Origin: Mogibacterium diversum_A
GTDB lineage: Bacteria; Bacillota; Clostridia; Peptostreptococcales; Anaerovoracaceae
Assembly (NCBI RefSeq): GCF_938028775.1
Contig: NZ_CALIZG010000012.1
Coordinates: 26,511-90,510, forward strand
DNA: 64,000 bases
Direction of reading: 5' to 3'
In this document: one piece after another, positions 25,689-34,774 of the stretch
Position numbering within the stretch: the first letter of the stretch is position 1
Layout of the letters: each line of letters opens with the position of its first letter
Translations under genes and position numbers: made by a program
The notes under the pieces: generated by a model
What the model was told of the DNA's origin: nothing
The model's input: only the letters and a program-made list of their open reading frames with translations
Database searches by the model: none

Positions 25689-27406
25689 TGAAACGAAAAT
25701 TACAGAGACATTTTTCGCTTACAGACAAAGGGATTGACAACATGATGAGAGCGTCGAGAGCTTCGTTCTTCAAGTATGTGACCTTCATGTTTCCGCCTAT
25801 GCTCGTGTTCATTTTTCTGAATGATATGATAAATAGTACTCTAAAGCCAATAGCGCACTATATCGGAATCATAGCTGTAATTGCCATTCTTATGTATCTA
25901 GCAACAGCTAGGGAATACAAGCTCACTTACGATGTCACTTACGAGGAGAGCGTAAATCTCCGCATTGAGCTCGCGAAGAAAATCAAGGAGCTACCGCTTT
26001 CGTATTTCTCAACACATAACTTGTCCGATCTCTCGCAGACGATTATGATGGATGTAAGCAATATAGAGATGGCTATATCTCATGCTGTGCCGGAATTTAT
26101 AGGATTCGTGGTGTTCTTTGCGATTATAAGCATCATGATGTGTATCGGGAATCTTGCTTTAGGGCTTGCAGTGGTCATGCCTATCTGGATGGGGATAGCA
26201 CTTATGTTTGTATTCAAGAATTTCCAGACCAGGAAAGTCAAGGTATATTACAAGCAGCTTCTCGACAATGCCAATGCGTTCCAAGATGCATTCGAAATGC
26301 AGCAGGAAATTAAGAGCTATTCCATGCAGGATGAAGTGAGACGCGATGTAACTTCTAAGATAGAAAGCACTGAGAAAATACATACTGCCGCAGAATTTAC
26401 AATGGCGATAAGTGCTACAGTTTTGCGTGTAGTTCCGCTGCTTGGACCAGTGCTAGTAGCTGTAATCGGAGCAACTCTTTACGCAAAAGGTTCTGTAAGC
26501 CTTCTGTACTACGTGGGATATCTCATGGCAGTAACTACTATATCTCATCAATATGCTTCGCTCTCCGAGTTCATCGCCGCGATGTTTTTCTTCGAGGATA
26601 GTTATGACAGAATTCGGGATCTTATGGATGAGGAAGTGCAGCCTGGTATAGATAAGGAAGTGCAGAAGTTTGACATCTGCTTTAATGACGTAGAATTTCA
26701 ATATGGTGACAATAAGGTTATAAATGGGGTTAGCTTTACAGCAAATCAGAATGCTGTTACGGCTATAGTAGGTCCTTCAGGGTGCGGAAAGACTACCGTG
26801 CTTAGGTTGCTCTCGCGTCTATATGATTACGATAAAGGTGAAGTCACTGTCGGCGGAGAGGATATAAAATCTATCAGTACAGCATCGCTGTTCAGCAAGA
26901 TATCTATCGTATTTCAGAACGTTGAGCTCTTTAATACGAGCGTAATGGAGAATATCAGGCTAGGGCGCAAGGATGCTACCGATGAAGAGGTTTTGGCAGC
27001 TGCGAAGCTTGCTAATGTCGATGAGATAGTAGCGAAAATGCCAGATGGTTACGAAACCCAGATTGGCGAAAACGGATCCAAACTCTCGGGTGGGGAGAGG
27101 CAGCGTATATCTATAGCGAGGGCATTTCTGAAGGATGCGCCTATAATACTTCTCGATGAGATATCAGCATCGCTCGATGTCGAAAATGAGATGGAGATTC
27201 AAAATAGCATTAACAAATTAATCGAAAACAAGACTGTAATAATCGTATCTCACAGGATGAAATCGATTGAGAAGGCTGACAAGATTGTGGTAATGGATGA
27301 TGGCAAAGTTGTTAGTGCTGGCAAGCACGAGGAGCTTATTAAGAGCTCGAAACTCTATGGCGATATGGTTAGAAAATCACAGTTAACCGAGGAGTACATC
27401 TATTAG
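25688..27406 (+). CDS. Half ABC transporter, permease-ATPase fusion (second of pair)
   Basis: 572 residues, same layout as its upstream neighbour: about six membrane helices, then Walker A GPSGCGKTT near 365, Q-loop IVFQNVELF, signature LSGGERQR and Walker B IILLDEISASLD. The two proteins should form a heterodimer. The frame could begin at ATG 25673, but GGAGG (25675-25679) lies inside that extension, so ATG 25688 is the start, coupled by TAATG to the preceding gene. It is the last gene of the five-gene unit and is followed by a terminator. Confidence 0.92.
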   Translation: MKRKLQRHFSLTDKGIDNMMRASRASFFKYVTFMFPPMLVFIFLNDMINSTLKPIAHYIGIIAVIAILMYLATAREYKLTYDVTYEESVNLRIELAKKIKELPLSYFSTHNLSDLSQTIMMDVSNIEMAISHAVPEFIGFVVFFAIISIMMCIGNLALGLAVVMPIWMGIALMFVFKNFQTRKVKVYYKQLLDNANAFQDAFEMQQEIKSYSMQDEVRRDVTSKIESTEKIHTAAEFTMAISATVLRVVPLLGPVLVAVIGATLYAKGSVSLLYYVGYLMAVTTISHQYASLSEFIAAMFFFEDSYDRIRDLMDEEVQPGIDKEVQKFDICFNDVEFQYGDNKVINGVSFTANQNAVTAIVGPSGCGKTTVLRLLSRLYDYDKGEVTVGGEDIKSISTASLFSKISIVFQNVELFNTSVMENIRLGRKDATDEEVLAAAKLANVDEIVAKMPDGYETQIGENGSKLSGGERQRISIARAFLKDAPIILLDEISASLDVENEMEIQNSINKLIENKTVIIVSHRMKSIEKADKIVVMDDGKVVSAGKHEELIKSSKLYGDMVRKSQLTEEYIY

Positions 27407-27502
27407 ATAATATCGCTGCTCAGAATCAGTACTAACTGTAGCATATGCTTTTTAATATTCTCTGCAAATGCATATGACAAGGTGTATACAGAATCAACTA
27501 AA

Positions 27503-27545
27503 AAGAGGCTGAACCAGCTAATTAAGCTAAGGTTCAGCCTCTTCA
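27503..27545. terminator. Bidirectional terminator between ABC pair and pncB
   Basis: AAGAGGCTGAACC (27503-27515) and GGTTCAGCCTCTT (27531-27543) form a 13-bp stem, with a smaller AGCT/AGCT pairing inside the loop. Confidence 0.9.
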
Positions 27546-27572
27546 ATTCTTTAAATTATGTAGCTCTAAATT

Positions 27573-29018
27573 TTACTTTTCTGCAGGCAACTCGTTGTAT
27601 TTACTGAGTAGCTCATGCTTCATGTTCCAGAGCTTCTTGGATAGGTCAACGTAGTATGTCTGAGGATTTTCAAATCTAAGCATCTCGCTCCACAGAGTCT
27701 CAATTTGCTCCATGCAATATGAGCGTATGCTCTCGAGGTCTGGGGAATCGTATACGCAATCGCCCTTGTCGAAAACCTTTACCATCAGCTCCTTAACCGT
27801 GAAGTTGGTCAGCCTCTTGCGTTTCCAGATAGCATTAGGATCGAATATCTCAACGCCATCTCTCGTTGGAGCCTCTTCGTCGTGGAGCGCGATGAGGTCG
27901 CCCATGACCTTACCAGTCTCGTTGTCGAAAAACCTGTAAACCTTCTTGAAACCAGGGTTTGTAATCTTCTCAACATTTTCTGATATCTTCATCTTAGGAA
28001 TCATCACACCGTTATGTTCGATGGCAGCGAGCTTGTACACTCCGCCAAATACAGGTTCAGACTTAGCCGTGATTAGGCGCTCGCCAACACCAAATGAGTT
28101 AACCTTAGCCCCCTCGAGGATGATATCTCTGATTAGCCACTCGTCAAGAGAATTGGAAACTACTATAGCACAGTCCTCGAGGCCGTTGGCATCGAGTATC
28201 TCCCTAGTCTTCTTTGTGAGGTATGAGATATCGCCGCTGTCGATTCTAACGCCCATCTTGGCAGGCTTCATCTCTTTAAATACCTTGATGGCATTAGGAA
28301 GCCCAGACTTTAGAACGTTGTATGTATCTATCAGCAGAACTGCGTTGTCAGGATAGATTCTCGCATATTCCTTAAATGCTTCGTATTCGCTGTCAAATGT
28401 CTGCACCCAGCTATGTGCCATAGTTCCGAGCGCCGCAACACCGTAGTCTCTATCTGCAATTGCGCAAGCGGTACCAGCACAGCCTCCGATATAGGCAGCT
28501 CTCGCGCCGTATATCGCACCAGATGCACCCTGTGCTCTTCTGGAACCGAACTCCATAACAGGTCTACCCTGAGCTGCTCTTACGACTCTGCTTGCCTTGG
28601 TGGCAACTAGACTCTGGTGGTTGATAGTTAGAAGTATAAATGTCTCAACAAACTGCGCCTGAATCAGCGGACCAGTCACCGTGATAATCGGTTCGTGAGG
28701 GAATATCGGAGTACCCTCGGGAACAGCCCATACATCACAAGTGAATTTGAAGTCGCGCAGGTAGTCTAGAAACTCTTCGCTGAAAATCCCCTTTGAACGC
28801 AGATATTCAATGTCTTCCTCTGTAAAATGCAGATTCTTGAGATACTCGATGACCTGCTCGAGCCCCGCCATAATCGCATATCCGCCCTGATCGGGAACTC
28901 TGCGGAAGAACATGTCGAAGCAAGCCTCGTAGTCGCGAACACCAGAATGGAAATAGCCGTTGGCCATAGTGATTTCGTAGAAATCAGTCAGCATCGTTAG
29001 GTTGTATTTATCAAGCAT
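27573..29018 (-). CDS. pncB: Nicotinate phosphoribosyltransferase
   Basis: 481-residue cytoplasmic enzyme of NAD salvage: nicotinate + PRPP + ATP gives nicotinate mononucleotide, PPi and ADP. Family features: N-terminal DFYEITMANGYF, substrate-site EFGSRRAQG near 157-165, the His of GTMAHSWVQ (the phosphorylated His region), and the phosphoribosyl site VSNSLDEWLI. Length fits the long Gram-positive form. ATG 29018 follows AGGAG. A small membrane protein gene ends 17 bp upstream, and both probably share the promoter at 29503-29531. Confidence 0.96.
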   Translation of the reverse strand: MLDKYNLTMLTDFYEITMANGYFHSGVRDYEACFDMFFRRVPDQGGYAIMAGLEQVIEYLKNLHFTEEDIEYLRSKGIFSEEFLDYLRDFKFTCDVWAVPEGTPIFPHEPIITVTGPLIQAQFVETFILLTINHQSLVATKASRVVRAAQGRPVMEFGSRRAQGASGAIYGARAAYIGGCAGTACAIADRDYGVAALGTMAHSWVQTFDSEYEAFKEYARIYPDNAVLLIDTYNVLKSGLPNAIKVFKEMKPAKMGVRIDSGDISYLTKKTREILDANGLEDCAIVVSNSLDEWLIRDIILEGAKVNSFGVGERLITAKSEPVFGGVYKLAAIEHNGVMIPKMKISENVEKITNPGFKKVYRFFDNETGKVMGDLIALHDEEAPTRDGVEIFDPNAIWKRKRLTNFTVKELMVKVFDKGDCVYDSPDLESIRSYCMEQIETLWSEMLRFENPQTYYVDLSKKLWNMKHELLSKYNELPAEK

Positions 29019-29035
29019 TGATTTTCTCCTATATA

Positions 29036-29455
29036 TTAGCCTACCAAGTCTGAAATTACCGACTCGACAGACGCCCCTTTCTTAAATGAGTAAGTACCCG
29101 CATCGATGTCTGACACTTCGTGTCCCTGAGCCTTCACATCTGCAGTAAATTGCTTGTAATCTGTGAAAAGATTCTTGTCGATAAGATCGGATACATCAGC
29201 CTCACCACTGCCATTTATCGTGACACTCACGTCCTTCTTGAGAGCACCATTCTTAAACGCACTTCCATACTTGAGAGTGGAAGCGGAGTTCAGAGTTTCC
29301 TCGGACTGCTTGCGGCTTGACTGACTTGCAAGAACCTGTGGGTATTTCATAATTACATTGAAGCGCCACACTATAACTCCTGCTGCCATCATGACGATTA
29401 CAAGTGCAATTATAATGTCATTGGTGTTATGAAATAGATCCTTAAAATTCTTCAT
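29036..29455 (-). CDS. Small membrane-anchored MltG/YceG-like protein
   Basis: 139 residues: cytoplasmic N-terminus, one membrane helix (about 13-33), then an extracytoplasmic part of about 100 residues. The end (DIDAGTYSFKKGASVESVIS) resembles the LysM-like segment of MltG/YceG, where a Gly-Thr-Tyr strand is followed by a helix, but the catalytic transglycosylase domain is absent. It may bind peptidoglycan or partner an enzyme. Start ATG 29455 has GGAGAA upstream; the longer frame to 29491 lacks a site. Lies just upstream of pncB in one transcript; the link is unexplained. Confidence 0.7.
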   Translation of the reverse strand: MKNFKDLFHNTNDIIIALVIVMMAAGVIVWRFNVIMKYPQVLASQSSRKQSEETLNSASTLKYGSAFKNGALKKDVSVTINGSGEADVSDLIDKNLFTDYKQFTADVKAQGHEVSDIDAGTYSFKKGASVESVISDLVG

Positions 29456-29502
29456 TCTAAATTCTCCTTCATGCTGCGCCACCAGACGCAACTTTACAGA
29501 AA

Positions 29503-29531
29503 ATTATACATTTTTTTGCTAACGATTGCAA
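29503..29531 (-). promoter_or_regulatory. Promoter of the MltG-like gene and pncB
   Basis: Minus strand TTGCAA (29526-29531), 17-bp spacer, TATAAT (29503-29508): perfect -10 and good -35. Confidence 0.65.
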
Positions 29532-29553
29532 ACAATAGAAGCACTCCGACACC

Positions 29554-29582
29554 TTGTTAATAAGCCATTTGCATGGTACAAT
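29554..29582 (+). promoter_or_regulatory. Promoter of the rluA-lepB-smpB unit
   Basis: TTGTTA (29554-29559), 17-bp spacer, TACAAT (29577-29582) preceded by TGG (extended -10), 34 bp before ATG 29616. Confidence 0.6.
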
Positions 29583-29615
29583 ATACGGTACGATTTAGAT
29601 AGAAAGCAGATATAA

Positions 29616-30626
29616 ATGAAGCAAATTGAGATAAATTCTAACGACGCGGGTAGACGCCTCGACAAATTCATGCGCAGATACCTTTCGAAGGCGACTCTTA
29701 GCACCATTTACAAGGTTATTCGCAAGGATGTAAAGGTTAATGGTAAGCGCGAAGGCAATAATTATATGCTCGCTGAGGGAGACGTTCTGACACTTTATAT
29801 CAGCGACGTCCTGCTCGAAGAGTGGAGCGCTCCAGCTAGGAATGACAAGAGACCTAAGGTGAGACGCAATTTCAAAATCGTTTACGAAGATGAGGATATC
29901 TTAGTTGCCGACAAGCCGTTTGGGTTACTGACTCATGGTGACAAAAGAGAGAAGAAGAACCATCTGGCTAACCAAGTTAAGGATTACCTTATAGAGACGG
30001 GTGATTATAATCCTCGGGAGAAGGTTTTTACACCTGCGCCCGCAAATCGCCTTGACCGCAACACGACAGGTGCGGTACTGTTCGGCAAGAATAGTGCTTC
30101 GCTGAAAGCTCTCGGTGAGATGATTCGCGAGGATAAGGTTGATAAGTTCTATATGACCATCGTGTATGGGCATCTCGAAAAGGAAATCGACCTAAAGGGT
30201 AGGCTTATCAAGGACCAGAACACCAACACCGTAAGGATTTTGGATACAGGTGACAGCAGAGGCCGGGAGATAGAGACTATCGCAAGACCTGTGCGCAGGA
30301 TCGGTGATTTTACGCTCGTTGAGATCAGGCTCGTGACGGGAAGGACTCACCAGATTAGAGCGCATATGGCGTCGGTCGGACATCCTGTAATAGGGGACGT
30401 AAAGTACGCTAGAGGTAGAGCTGCTGATGTGAACCGAAGACTGAAGCAGAGATTCGGTCTCAGCACGCAGCTGCTGCACAGCTGCCGGATAACCTTCAAG
30501 GAGGGCGTGGGTCCGCTGGAGAGGCTCACAGGGCAGTCGATAAAGGTGGATTTGCCAGAGGAATTTGAGAGAATAATAAATGGACTGGAGCTAGCCGCTA
30601 GAAGGAGGAACGTTAACAATGAGTGA
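29616..30626 (+). CDS. RluA-family pseudouridine synthase with S4 domain
   Basis: 336-residue RNA-modifying enzyme that isomerises uridine to pseudouridine in rRNA (or tRNA). Residues 1-65 form an S4 RNA-binding domain (RRLDKFMRRYLSKA and VKVNGKRE). The catalytic domain has VADKPFGLLTH and the active-site motif NRLDRNTTGAVLF near 146-158, with its invariant Asp, plus VTGRTHQIRAHMASVGHPVIGD near 248. The site modified cannot be told from sequence; RluC-like proteins have this layout. Its end overlaps the lepB start by 8 bp. Confidence 0.93.
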   Translation: MKQIEINSNDAGRRLDKFMRRYLSKATLSTIYKVIRKDVKVNGKREGNNYMLAEGDVLTLYISDVLLEEWSAPARNDKRPKVRRNFKIVYEDEDILVADKPFGLLTHGDKREKKNHLANQVKDYLIETGDYNPREKVFTPAPANRLDRNTTGAVLFGKNSASLKALGEMIREDKVDKFYMTIVYGHLEKEIDLKGRLIKDQNTNTVRILDTGDSRGREIETIARPVRRIGDFTLVEIRLVTGRTHQIRAHMASVGHPVIGDVKYARGRAADVNRRLKQRFGLSTQLLHSCRITFKEGVGPLERLTGQSIKVDLPEEFERIINGLELAARRRNVNNE

Positions 30627-31143
30627 TTTTACAAAGAGTTTAATCAAGGAGATTCTTTTAGCTGCTATACTCGCGGCAGTAGTTATATCGTTCGTCAGAC
30701 CGACAATAGTGAAGCAGACCTCGATGCAGGATACGCTTAATCCAAATGATTACATCATCATGTACAGGAGGGCCTACTCAGGTGACAAGGAGCCAAAGCG
30801 CGGTGATATCGTCATCTTTAAGTCTGAGCTGCAGGATGAGAATGGCAAGAATAAGCTCCTGATAAAGCGCGTAATTGGACTCCCCGGCGACAAGATAACT
30901 ATCAATGATGGTAAGGTCTATATAAATGACAAGGAATACGATGAAAGTTACCTCAAAGACGGCTATACAACAGGTTCTGTGAACAATTTCAAGGTACCAA
31001 AAGGTGAGTACTTCGTGATGGGTGATAATAGGGTAGTCAGCATAGACAGCAGATATAGCGAGGTTGGCTGCGTCAAGAAAGATGCGATTAAGGGACGGGC
31101 AGTTTTGAGGCTGTTCCCATTTACCAAGATAAGGAAACTATAA
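30619..31143 (+). CDS. lepB: Signal peptidase I
   Basis: 174-residue membrane protease that removes signal peptides from secreted proteins. One N-terminal helix (about 8-28) anchors it. Catalytic Ser lies in QTSMQDTL (about 37) and the general-base Lys in LIKRVIGLPGDKI (about 83). The C-terminal box MGDNRVVSIDSRYSEVG matches the conserved MGDN-SxDSR motif. The short form with one membrane helix is typical of Gram-positive bacteria. Translationally linked with rluA; smpB follows 22 bp later. Confidence 0.95.
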   Translation: MSDFTKSLIKEILLAAILAAVVISFVRPTIVKQTSMQDTLNPNDYIIMYRRAYSGDKEPKRGDIVIFKSELQDENGKNKLLIKRVIGLPGDKITINDGKVYINDKEYDESYLKDGYTTGSVNNFKVPKGEYFVMGDNRVVSIDSRYSEVGCVKKDAIKGRAVLRLFPFTKIRKL

Positions 31144-31165
31144 TAAAAAACTATAAGAGGAAGGC

Positions 31166-31633
31166 ATGGCAAGAAGCAGGAAGGTAGTAGCTAATAATAA
31201 AAAGGCAAGGCATGATTACTTTGTCGAGGAGACCTACGAGGCGGGCATCGCGCTCACGGGAACCGAGATTAAGTCTGTTCGTGCTGGCCGCGTTAGCATC
31301 AAGGAGAGCTATGCGCACATTTATAACGGCGAAATCACCATCTTGGGCATGCACATCTCACCGTATGAGCAGGGTAACCGCTTCAACGTAGAGCCACTTC
31401 GCGAACGCAAGCTGCTGATGCATAAGCGTGAGATTTTCAAGCTGGCAGGCCAGATTAAGACTGACGGTCTGACACTCATTCCTCTCAATGTATATATAAA
31501 TGAAGCAGGTTACTGCAAAGTAGAGATTGGTCTCTGCCGAGGCAAGAAGAATTACGACAAGCGTGAGTCTATCGCCAAGAAGGAGGCTAATCGCAAGATG
31601 GATAGGGCTATCAAGGATAGCCTGCGCAAGTAG
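31166..31633 (+). CDS. smpB: SsrA-binding protein (tmRNA partner)
   Basis: 155-residue RNA-binding protein that carries tmRNA to stalled ribosomes. Visible family sequence: KKARHDYFVEETYEAGIALTG near 12-32 (core), EIKSVRAG, YINEAGYCKVEIGLCRGKK, and the basic C-terminal tail (IAKKEANRKMDRAIKD) that mimics an mRNA in the A site. RBS AGAGGAAGG. The tmRNA gene itself starts 83 bp downstream, a common neighbourhood. Confidence 0.97.
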   Translation: MARSRKVVANNKKARHDYFVEETYEAGIALTGTEIKSVRAGRVSIKESYAHIYNGEITILGMHISPYEQGNRFNVEPLRERKLLMHKREIFKLAGQIKTDGLTLIPLNVYINEAGYCKVEIGLCRGKKNYDKRESIAKKEANRKMDRAIKDSLRK

Positions 31634-31716
31634 TGAGATTATGGTTATAGCAAAATGCTAATCTAAAATCAAATAAATACAATACAAATGCCATACTTGG
31701 AATCTGTATAAGCTAT

Positions 31717-32068
31717 GGGGGCGTCAGGTTTCGACAGGAGTGTGGAACAAGGATAAGCGAGCCGTGGAGCCGAGCCACGTAAAAAGCGGCGGTTAAATTC
31801 AAACGCTAAACAGAATAACAATTTCGCACTAGCTGCTTAGTTCAGCATCGCGCGTCAACCGGTATTCACCTGCAGGTAACGGATCTGGCGTCGATTATGC
31901 AGGAAAACCTTGCGTGAGCTCCCGGTAGCGTAAGGGAACAACGGGATAGTGATTGTGTAGTCTGCTGACGTGACGCCACATGAGCGAATTCTAAAGTATC
32001 AGCTGCGCTCGGAGAAAGTCCTTCGGAAATGCTCTTGGACGTGGGTTCAAATCCCACCGCCTCCACCA
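31717..32068 (+). ncRNA. ssrA: Transfer-messenger RNA
   Basis: 352-nt gene. The 5' arm GGGGGCG (31717-31723) pairs with CGCCTCC (32058-32064), followed by ACCA, so CCA is encoded. The conserved GGTTTCGACAGG near 31728-31739 and the T-arm GTGGGTTCAAATCCCAC near the 3' end mark the tRNA-like part. The tag reading frame is at 31805-31840: GCT as likely resume codon, then KQNNNFALAA and TAG, ending in the usual ALAA degradation signal. Several pseudoknot-like inverted repeats lie between. It rescues stalled ribosomes with SmpB, encoded just upstream. Confidence 0.97.
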
Positions 32069-32076
32069 AAATAACT

Positions 32077-32110
32077 AGAACCGTTGAAAAATCAACGGTT
32101 CTTTCTTTTG
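32077..32110 (+). terminator. Terminator of ssrA
   Basis: AGAACCGTTGA (32077-32087), loop AAAA, TCAACGGTTCT (32092-32102), then TTCTTTT. Confidence 0.9.
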
Positions 32111-32274
32111 CAAATATTTAATTAATAGTGTATTGCAAGTTGAATAGATTAAATAGTTTAAAATGATGTAAATTGAATCTGAATGTGCAACTATACATCA
32201 TGCCTTATAGATATAGTTACGGTTTGCTATTTATAATCTGAATATTATACCGGATTTTAATTTGAAATTAAAAG

Positions 32275-32303
32275 TTGATAAATCAAATACCTAGTGATAC
32301 AAT
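32275..32303 (+). promoter_or_regulatory. Promoter of the DNA methyltransferase gene
   Basis: TTGATA (32275-32280), 17-bp spacer, TACAAT (32298-32303) preceded by TGA (extended -10). The leader is short, with AAGGAGGG at 32317-32324. Confidence 0.65.
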
Positions 32304-32329
32304 TATCCTTAGTATTAAGGAGGGTATAA

Positions 32330-33520
32330 ATGCGCGGAGGAAATAGAGAAGGAGCAGGTAGAAAAGCTGTTCCAGATTCTAAAAAAAAGAAGAATAGGAA
32401 TATTTATATAACAGATGATTTTTATTCAGAGATAATGGATGAAAGTCTGTTTTTAGATGGTGAAACAACATTTAGCCAAAGGTGTATTAAACTAATTGAA
32501 ATGGGCATTAACTCTTTATCTTATAAAAATGCCTACCGTGTATCAGACCGTAATCATCTATCGTACAGTGGAGCATATAAAAAAAGCAAAGAGCTAACTT
32601 TTATCGATCTCTTCGCTGGTATAGGTGGTATAAGAAAAGGATTTGAAGATAGTGATACAAAATGCGTTTTTAGCTCAGAATGGGATAAATATGCTGCTAA
32701 GACATATGAAGCAAATTATGGAGAAGTGCCAGAGGGAGACATTACAAAAATCGACGAAGCTGACATTCCTGAGCATGATGTTTTATTGGCGGGTTTTCCT
32801 TGCCAACCATTTAGTAATATTGGCAGACGAGAAGGATTTGCGCATGAAACACAAGGAACACTTTTCTTTGATGTATTAAGGATACTGAAGAAAAAACGAC
32901 CAAAAATGTTTTTACTTGAAAACGTAAAAGGCTTGTTAACAAATGATAAAGGCAATACCTTTAGGATTATTATGAAGAATCTAAATGAATTGGATTATTC
33001 GATTTTTTACAAAGTCCTAGACGCTCAAAATTTTGGTTTACCTCAAAGACGAGAAAGAGTAGTCATTGTAGGATTTAGAGATGATTTAGGAGTAAATGAA
33101 TTTGAATTTCCGAATGGTAATCCGTCTAAGAAAGTTCCGATAAACTCAATATTGGAGCACAATCCTTCAGGATATTCTGTGTCAGAACATCTTCAGGAAA
33201 GCTACCTATTTAAAAAAGATGATGGAAGACCACAACTTGTTGATTTTAATTCAACGTGTCAAGTTAATACACTATGTGCAAGCTATCATAAAATTCAACG
33301 CTTAACAGGAACTTTTGTAAAAGATGGTGAGACAGGTATTAGAATGTTCAGCGAACTTGAATTAAAAAGGCTGATGGGATTTCCTGATAATTTCATAGTA
33401 CCAGTTTCTAGAACACAGATGTACAGGCAGTTTGGTAATTCCGTGGCAGTTCCAATGATGAAAGAAGTCGCTAGTGCAATGAAGAAAAAGTATTATGATT
33501 CTCTAAATATTGTAAAGTAG
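32330..33520 (+). CDS. DNA (cytosine-5-)-methyltransferase, type II
   Basis: 396-residue C5-cytosine methyltransferase using S-adenosylmethionine. All core motifs are present: I FAGIGG (95-100), IV GFPCQPFS (155-162, catalytic Cys158), VI ENVKG (197-201), VIII QRRER (239-243), a short target-recognition region, and X FGNSVAVP near the end. An N-terminal 85-residue extension starts with a basic RGGNREGAGRK stretch seen in some phage and plasmid proteins. It should protect host DNA from the restriction enzyme-like protein encoded convergently at 33542. AT-rich codons (AAA for Lys) differ from the upstream housekeeping genes and suggest acquisition. Confidence 0.95.
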   Translation: MRGGNREGAGRKAVPDSKKKKNRNIYITDDFYSEIMDESLFLDGETTFSQRCIKLIEMGINSLSYKNAYRVSDRNHLSYSGAYKKSKELTFIDLFAGIGGIRKGFEDSDTKCVFSSEWDKYAAKTYEANYGEVPEGDITKIDEADIPEHDVLLAGFPCQPFSNIGRREGFAHETQGTLFFDVLRILKKKRPKMFLLENVKGLLTNDKGNTFRIIMKNLNELDYSIFYKVLDAQNFGLPQRRERVVIVGFRDDLGVNEFEFPNGNPSKKVPINSILEHNPSGYSVSEHLQESYLFKKDDGRPQLVDFNSTCQVNTLCASYHKIQRLTGTFVKDGETGIRMFSELELKRLMGFPDNFIVPVSRTQMYRQFGNSVAVPMMKEVASAMKKKYYDSLNIVK

Positions 33521-33541
33521 TTATGATATTTTAGTTTTGAA

Positions 33542-34732
33542 CTATTTAAGTAGAGGGCATTTTAATTGAATACTTTTGCCTCGCTTCTTTGAAGGATAAG
33601 TCCAAGAAAAAATTGTCCCGAAGTTGCCGTGGATTTTCGAACGATTTAGCTTATCAAGATATTCATTTATTGAATAGAATGAAATTGAGTTATCGTTGTT
33701 GTCATATGTAAGAATATGAGATGCCCACTGTGAATTTTCATCTCCATATCCAAAGGTTCCAGCTAAAGCCCACTTTGCTAGCTTGTCATTATAAGGCTTT
33801 AGAGCTTCCGTTAAGGCAGTGGTATTTGTAGCACCAAAAGATCCTAGTGTTGGGTTATTCTGAAATTCATGCAGTAATGATGATAAAGCAGTATTATTTA
33901 TGTCTAAAACTTCAGAAAAAGAATCTGCAGAATATTCATGCACACTAACCCTGTTCGCACTAGAACGTTTGCAACTGATAGATATTGATTTGGTAATACC
34001 GCTATAAAAACATATATTCACCAGTATATCAGTTTTCGGATTTCCGCCAGAAGGAAGTTTTCCAATTTTATTTTTGTCAGTCGTTGCAAATATTGAATAC
34101 ACTTCGCCAGGAGAAATATCTAAATTTGATATGATTGTTTCAAAAAAATTGTAATAAAGACCGGTTAATGTTTTTCCATTATTATTAAAAATGGATAAGT
34201 TGTCTTTATTAGACAGACAAAGTGCAATTCTATCCTCAAAATTTCTTCCTTGAATATCCTTTAGTCTACCCAATGATACTGATTCATGGGCCTTAACCTC
34301 AATTAAGTTATAAAGAGTGTCTTGGCTTATGATTGCATCAATTGCAGAGTATTCCTCGTTGGTAGTATATTTTATGTTCTGCTTTTCAAAATTAGAAGTT
34401 TCAACTAAATTCTTGCAATCAGAATATACAAGAAATGCGCTTGTTATATTGGGGTTAATTTCCTTTAAATTGTAGGTGTCCCATTGTTGCCCTTTAACTC
34501 TGTCTGTACGCATAGACGTAGTAGAGTATAAGAGCCATGATTCACCATTAGGGAAATCAATCATAAAAGGTGCATAAAACTGTTCAGTATTAGAATACCC
34601 TGTTCTGCCCGCCCTATATGGTGATATGATACGAGATATATAATTTTTTTCAAGGCATGAAGACAAAAGCTCATATATACTTAATTGAGCATTTTTCCCA
34701 TGTTGTGATTTTTCTCCATTAGAATAGGTCAT
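33542..34732 (-). CDS. Type II restriction endonuclease-like protein (MspI-like family suspected)
   Basis: 396 residues, no signal or membrane segments. Position, convergent to a cytosine methyltransferase with only 21 bp between stop codons, argues for the cognate endonuclease. A PD-(D/E)xK-like arrangement is visible: NPKTDILVNI near 229-238 followed by ISISCKRSS, resembling the Asp...Lys pair of MspI-type enzymes. Conserved-looking GTFGYGDENSQWASHIL near the C-terminus. An earlier Glu-Val-Lys (NLIEVKAHES) is another possible catalytic site. Recognition sequence unknown. It has its own promoter at 34775-34804. Family naming is tentative; endonuclease role is likely. Confidence 0.7.
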   Translation of the reverse strand: MTYSNGEKSQHGKNAQLSIYELLSSCLEKNYISRIISPYRAGRTGYSNTEQFYAPFMIDFPNGESWLLYSTTSMRTDRVKGQQWDTYNLKEINPNITSAFLVYSDCKNLVETSNFEKQNIKYTTNEEYSAIDAIISQDTLYNLIEVKAHESVSLGRLKDIQGRNFEDRIALCLSNKDNLSIFNNNGKTLTGLYYNFFETIISNLDISPGEVYSIFATTDKNKIGKLPSGGNPKTDILVNICFYSGITKSISISCKRSSANRVSVHEYSADSFSEVLDINNTALSSLLHEFQNNPTLGSFGATNTTALTEALKPYNDKLAKWALAGTFGYGDENSQWASHILTYDNNDNSISFYSINEYLDKLNRSKIHGNFGTIFSWTYPSKKRGKSIQLKCPLLK

Positions 34733-34774
34733 ATCTTATTCCTTCTACTCTATATACTATTGTCATACAATTTT

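Noticed and set aside
31866..32069. Minus-strand frame starting MVEAVGFEPTSKS
   Set aside because: It is antisense to the 3' part of the tmRNA gene, and such frames over RNA genes are a familiar false annotation.
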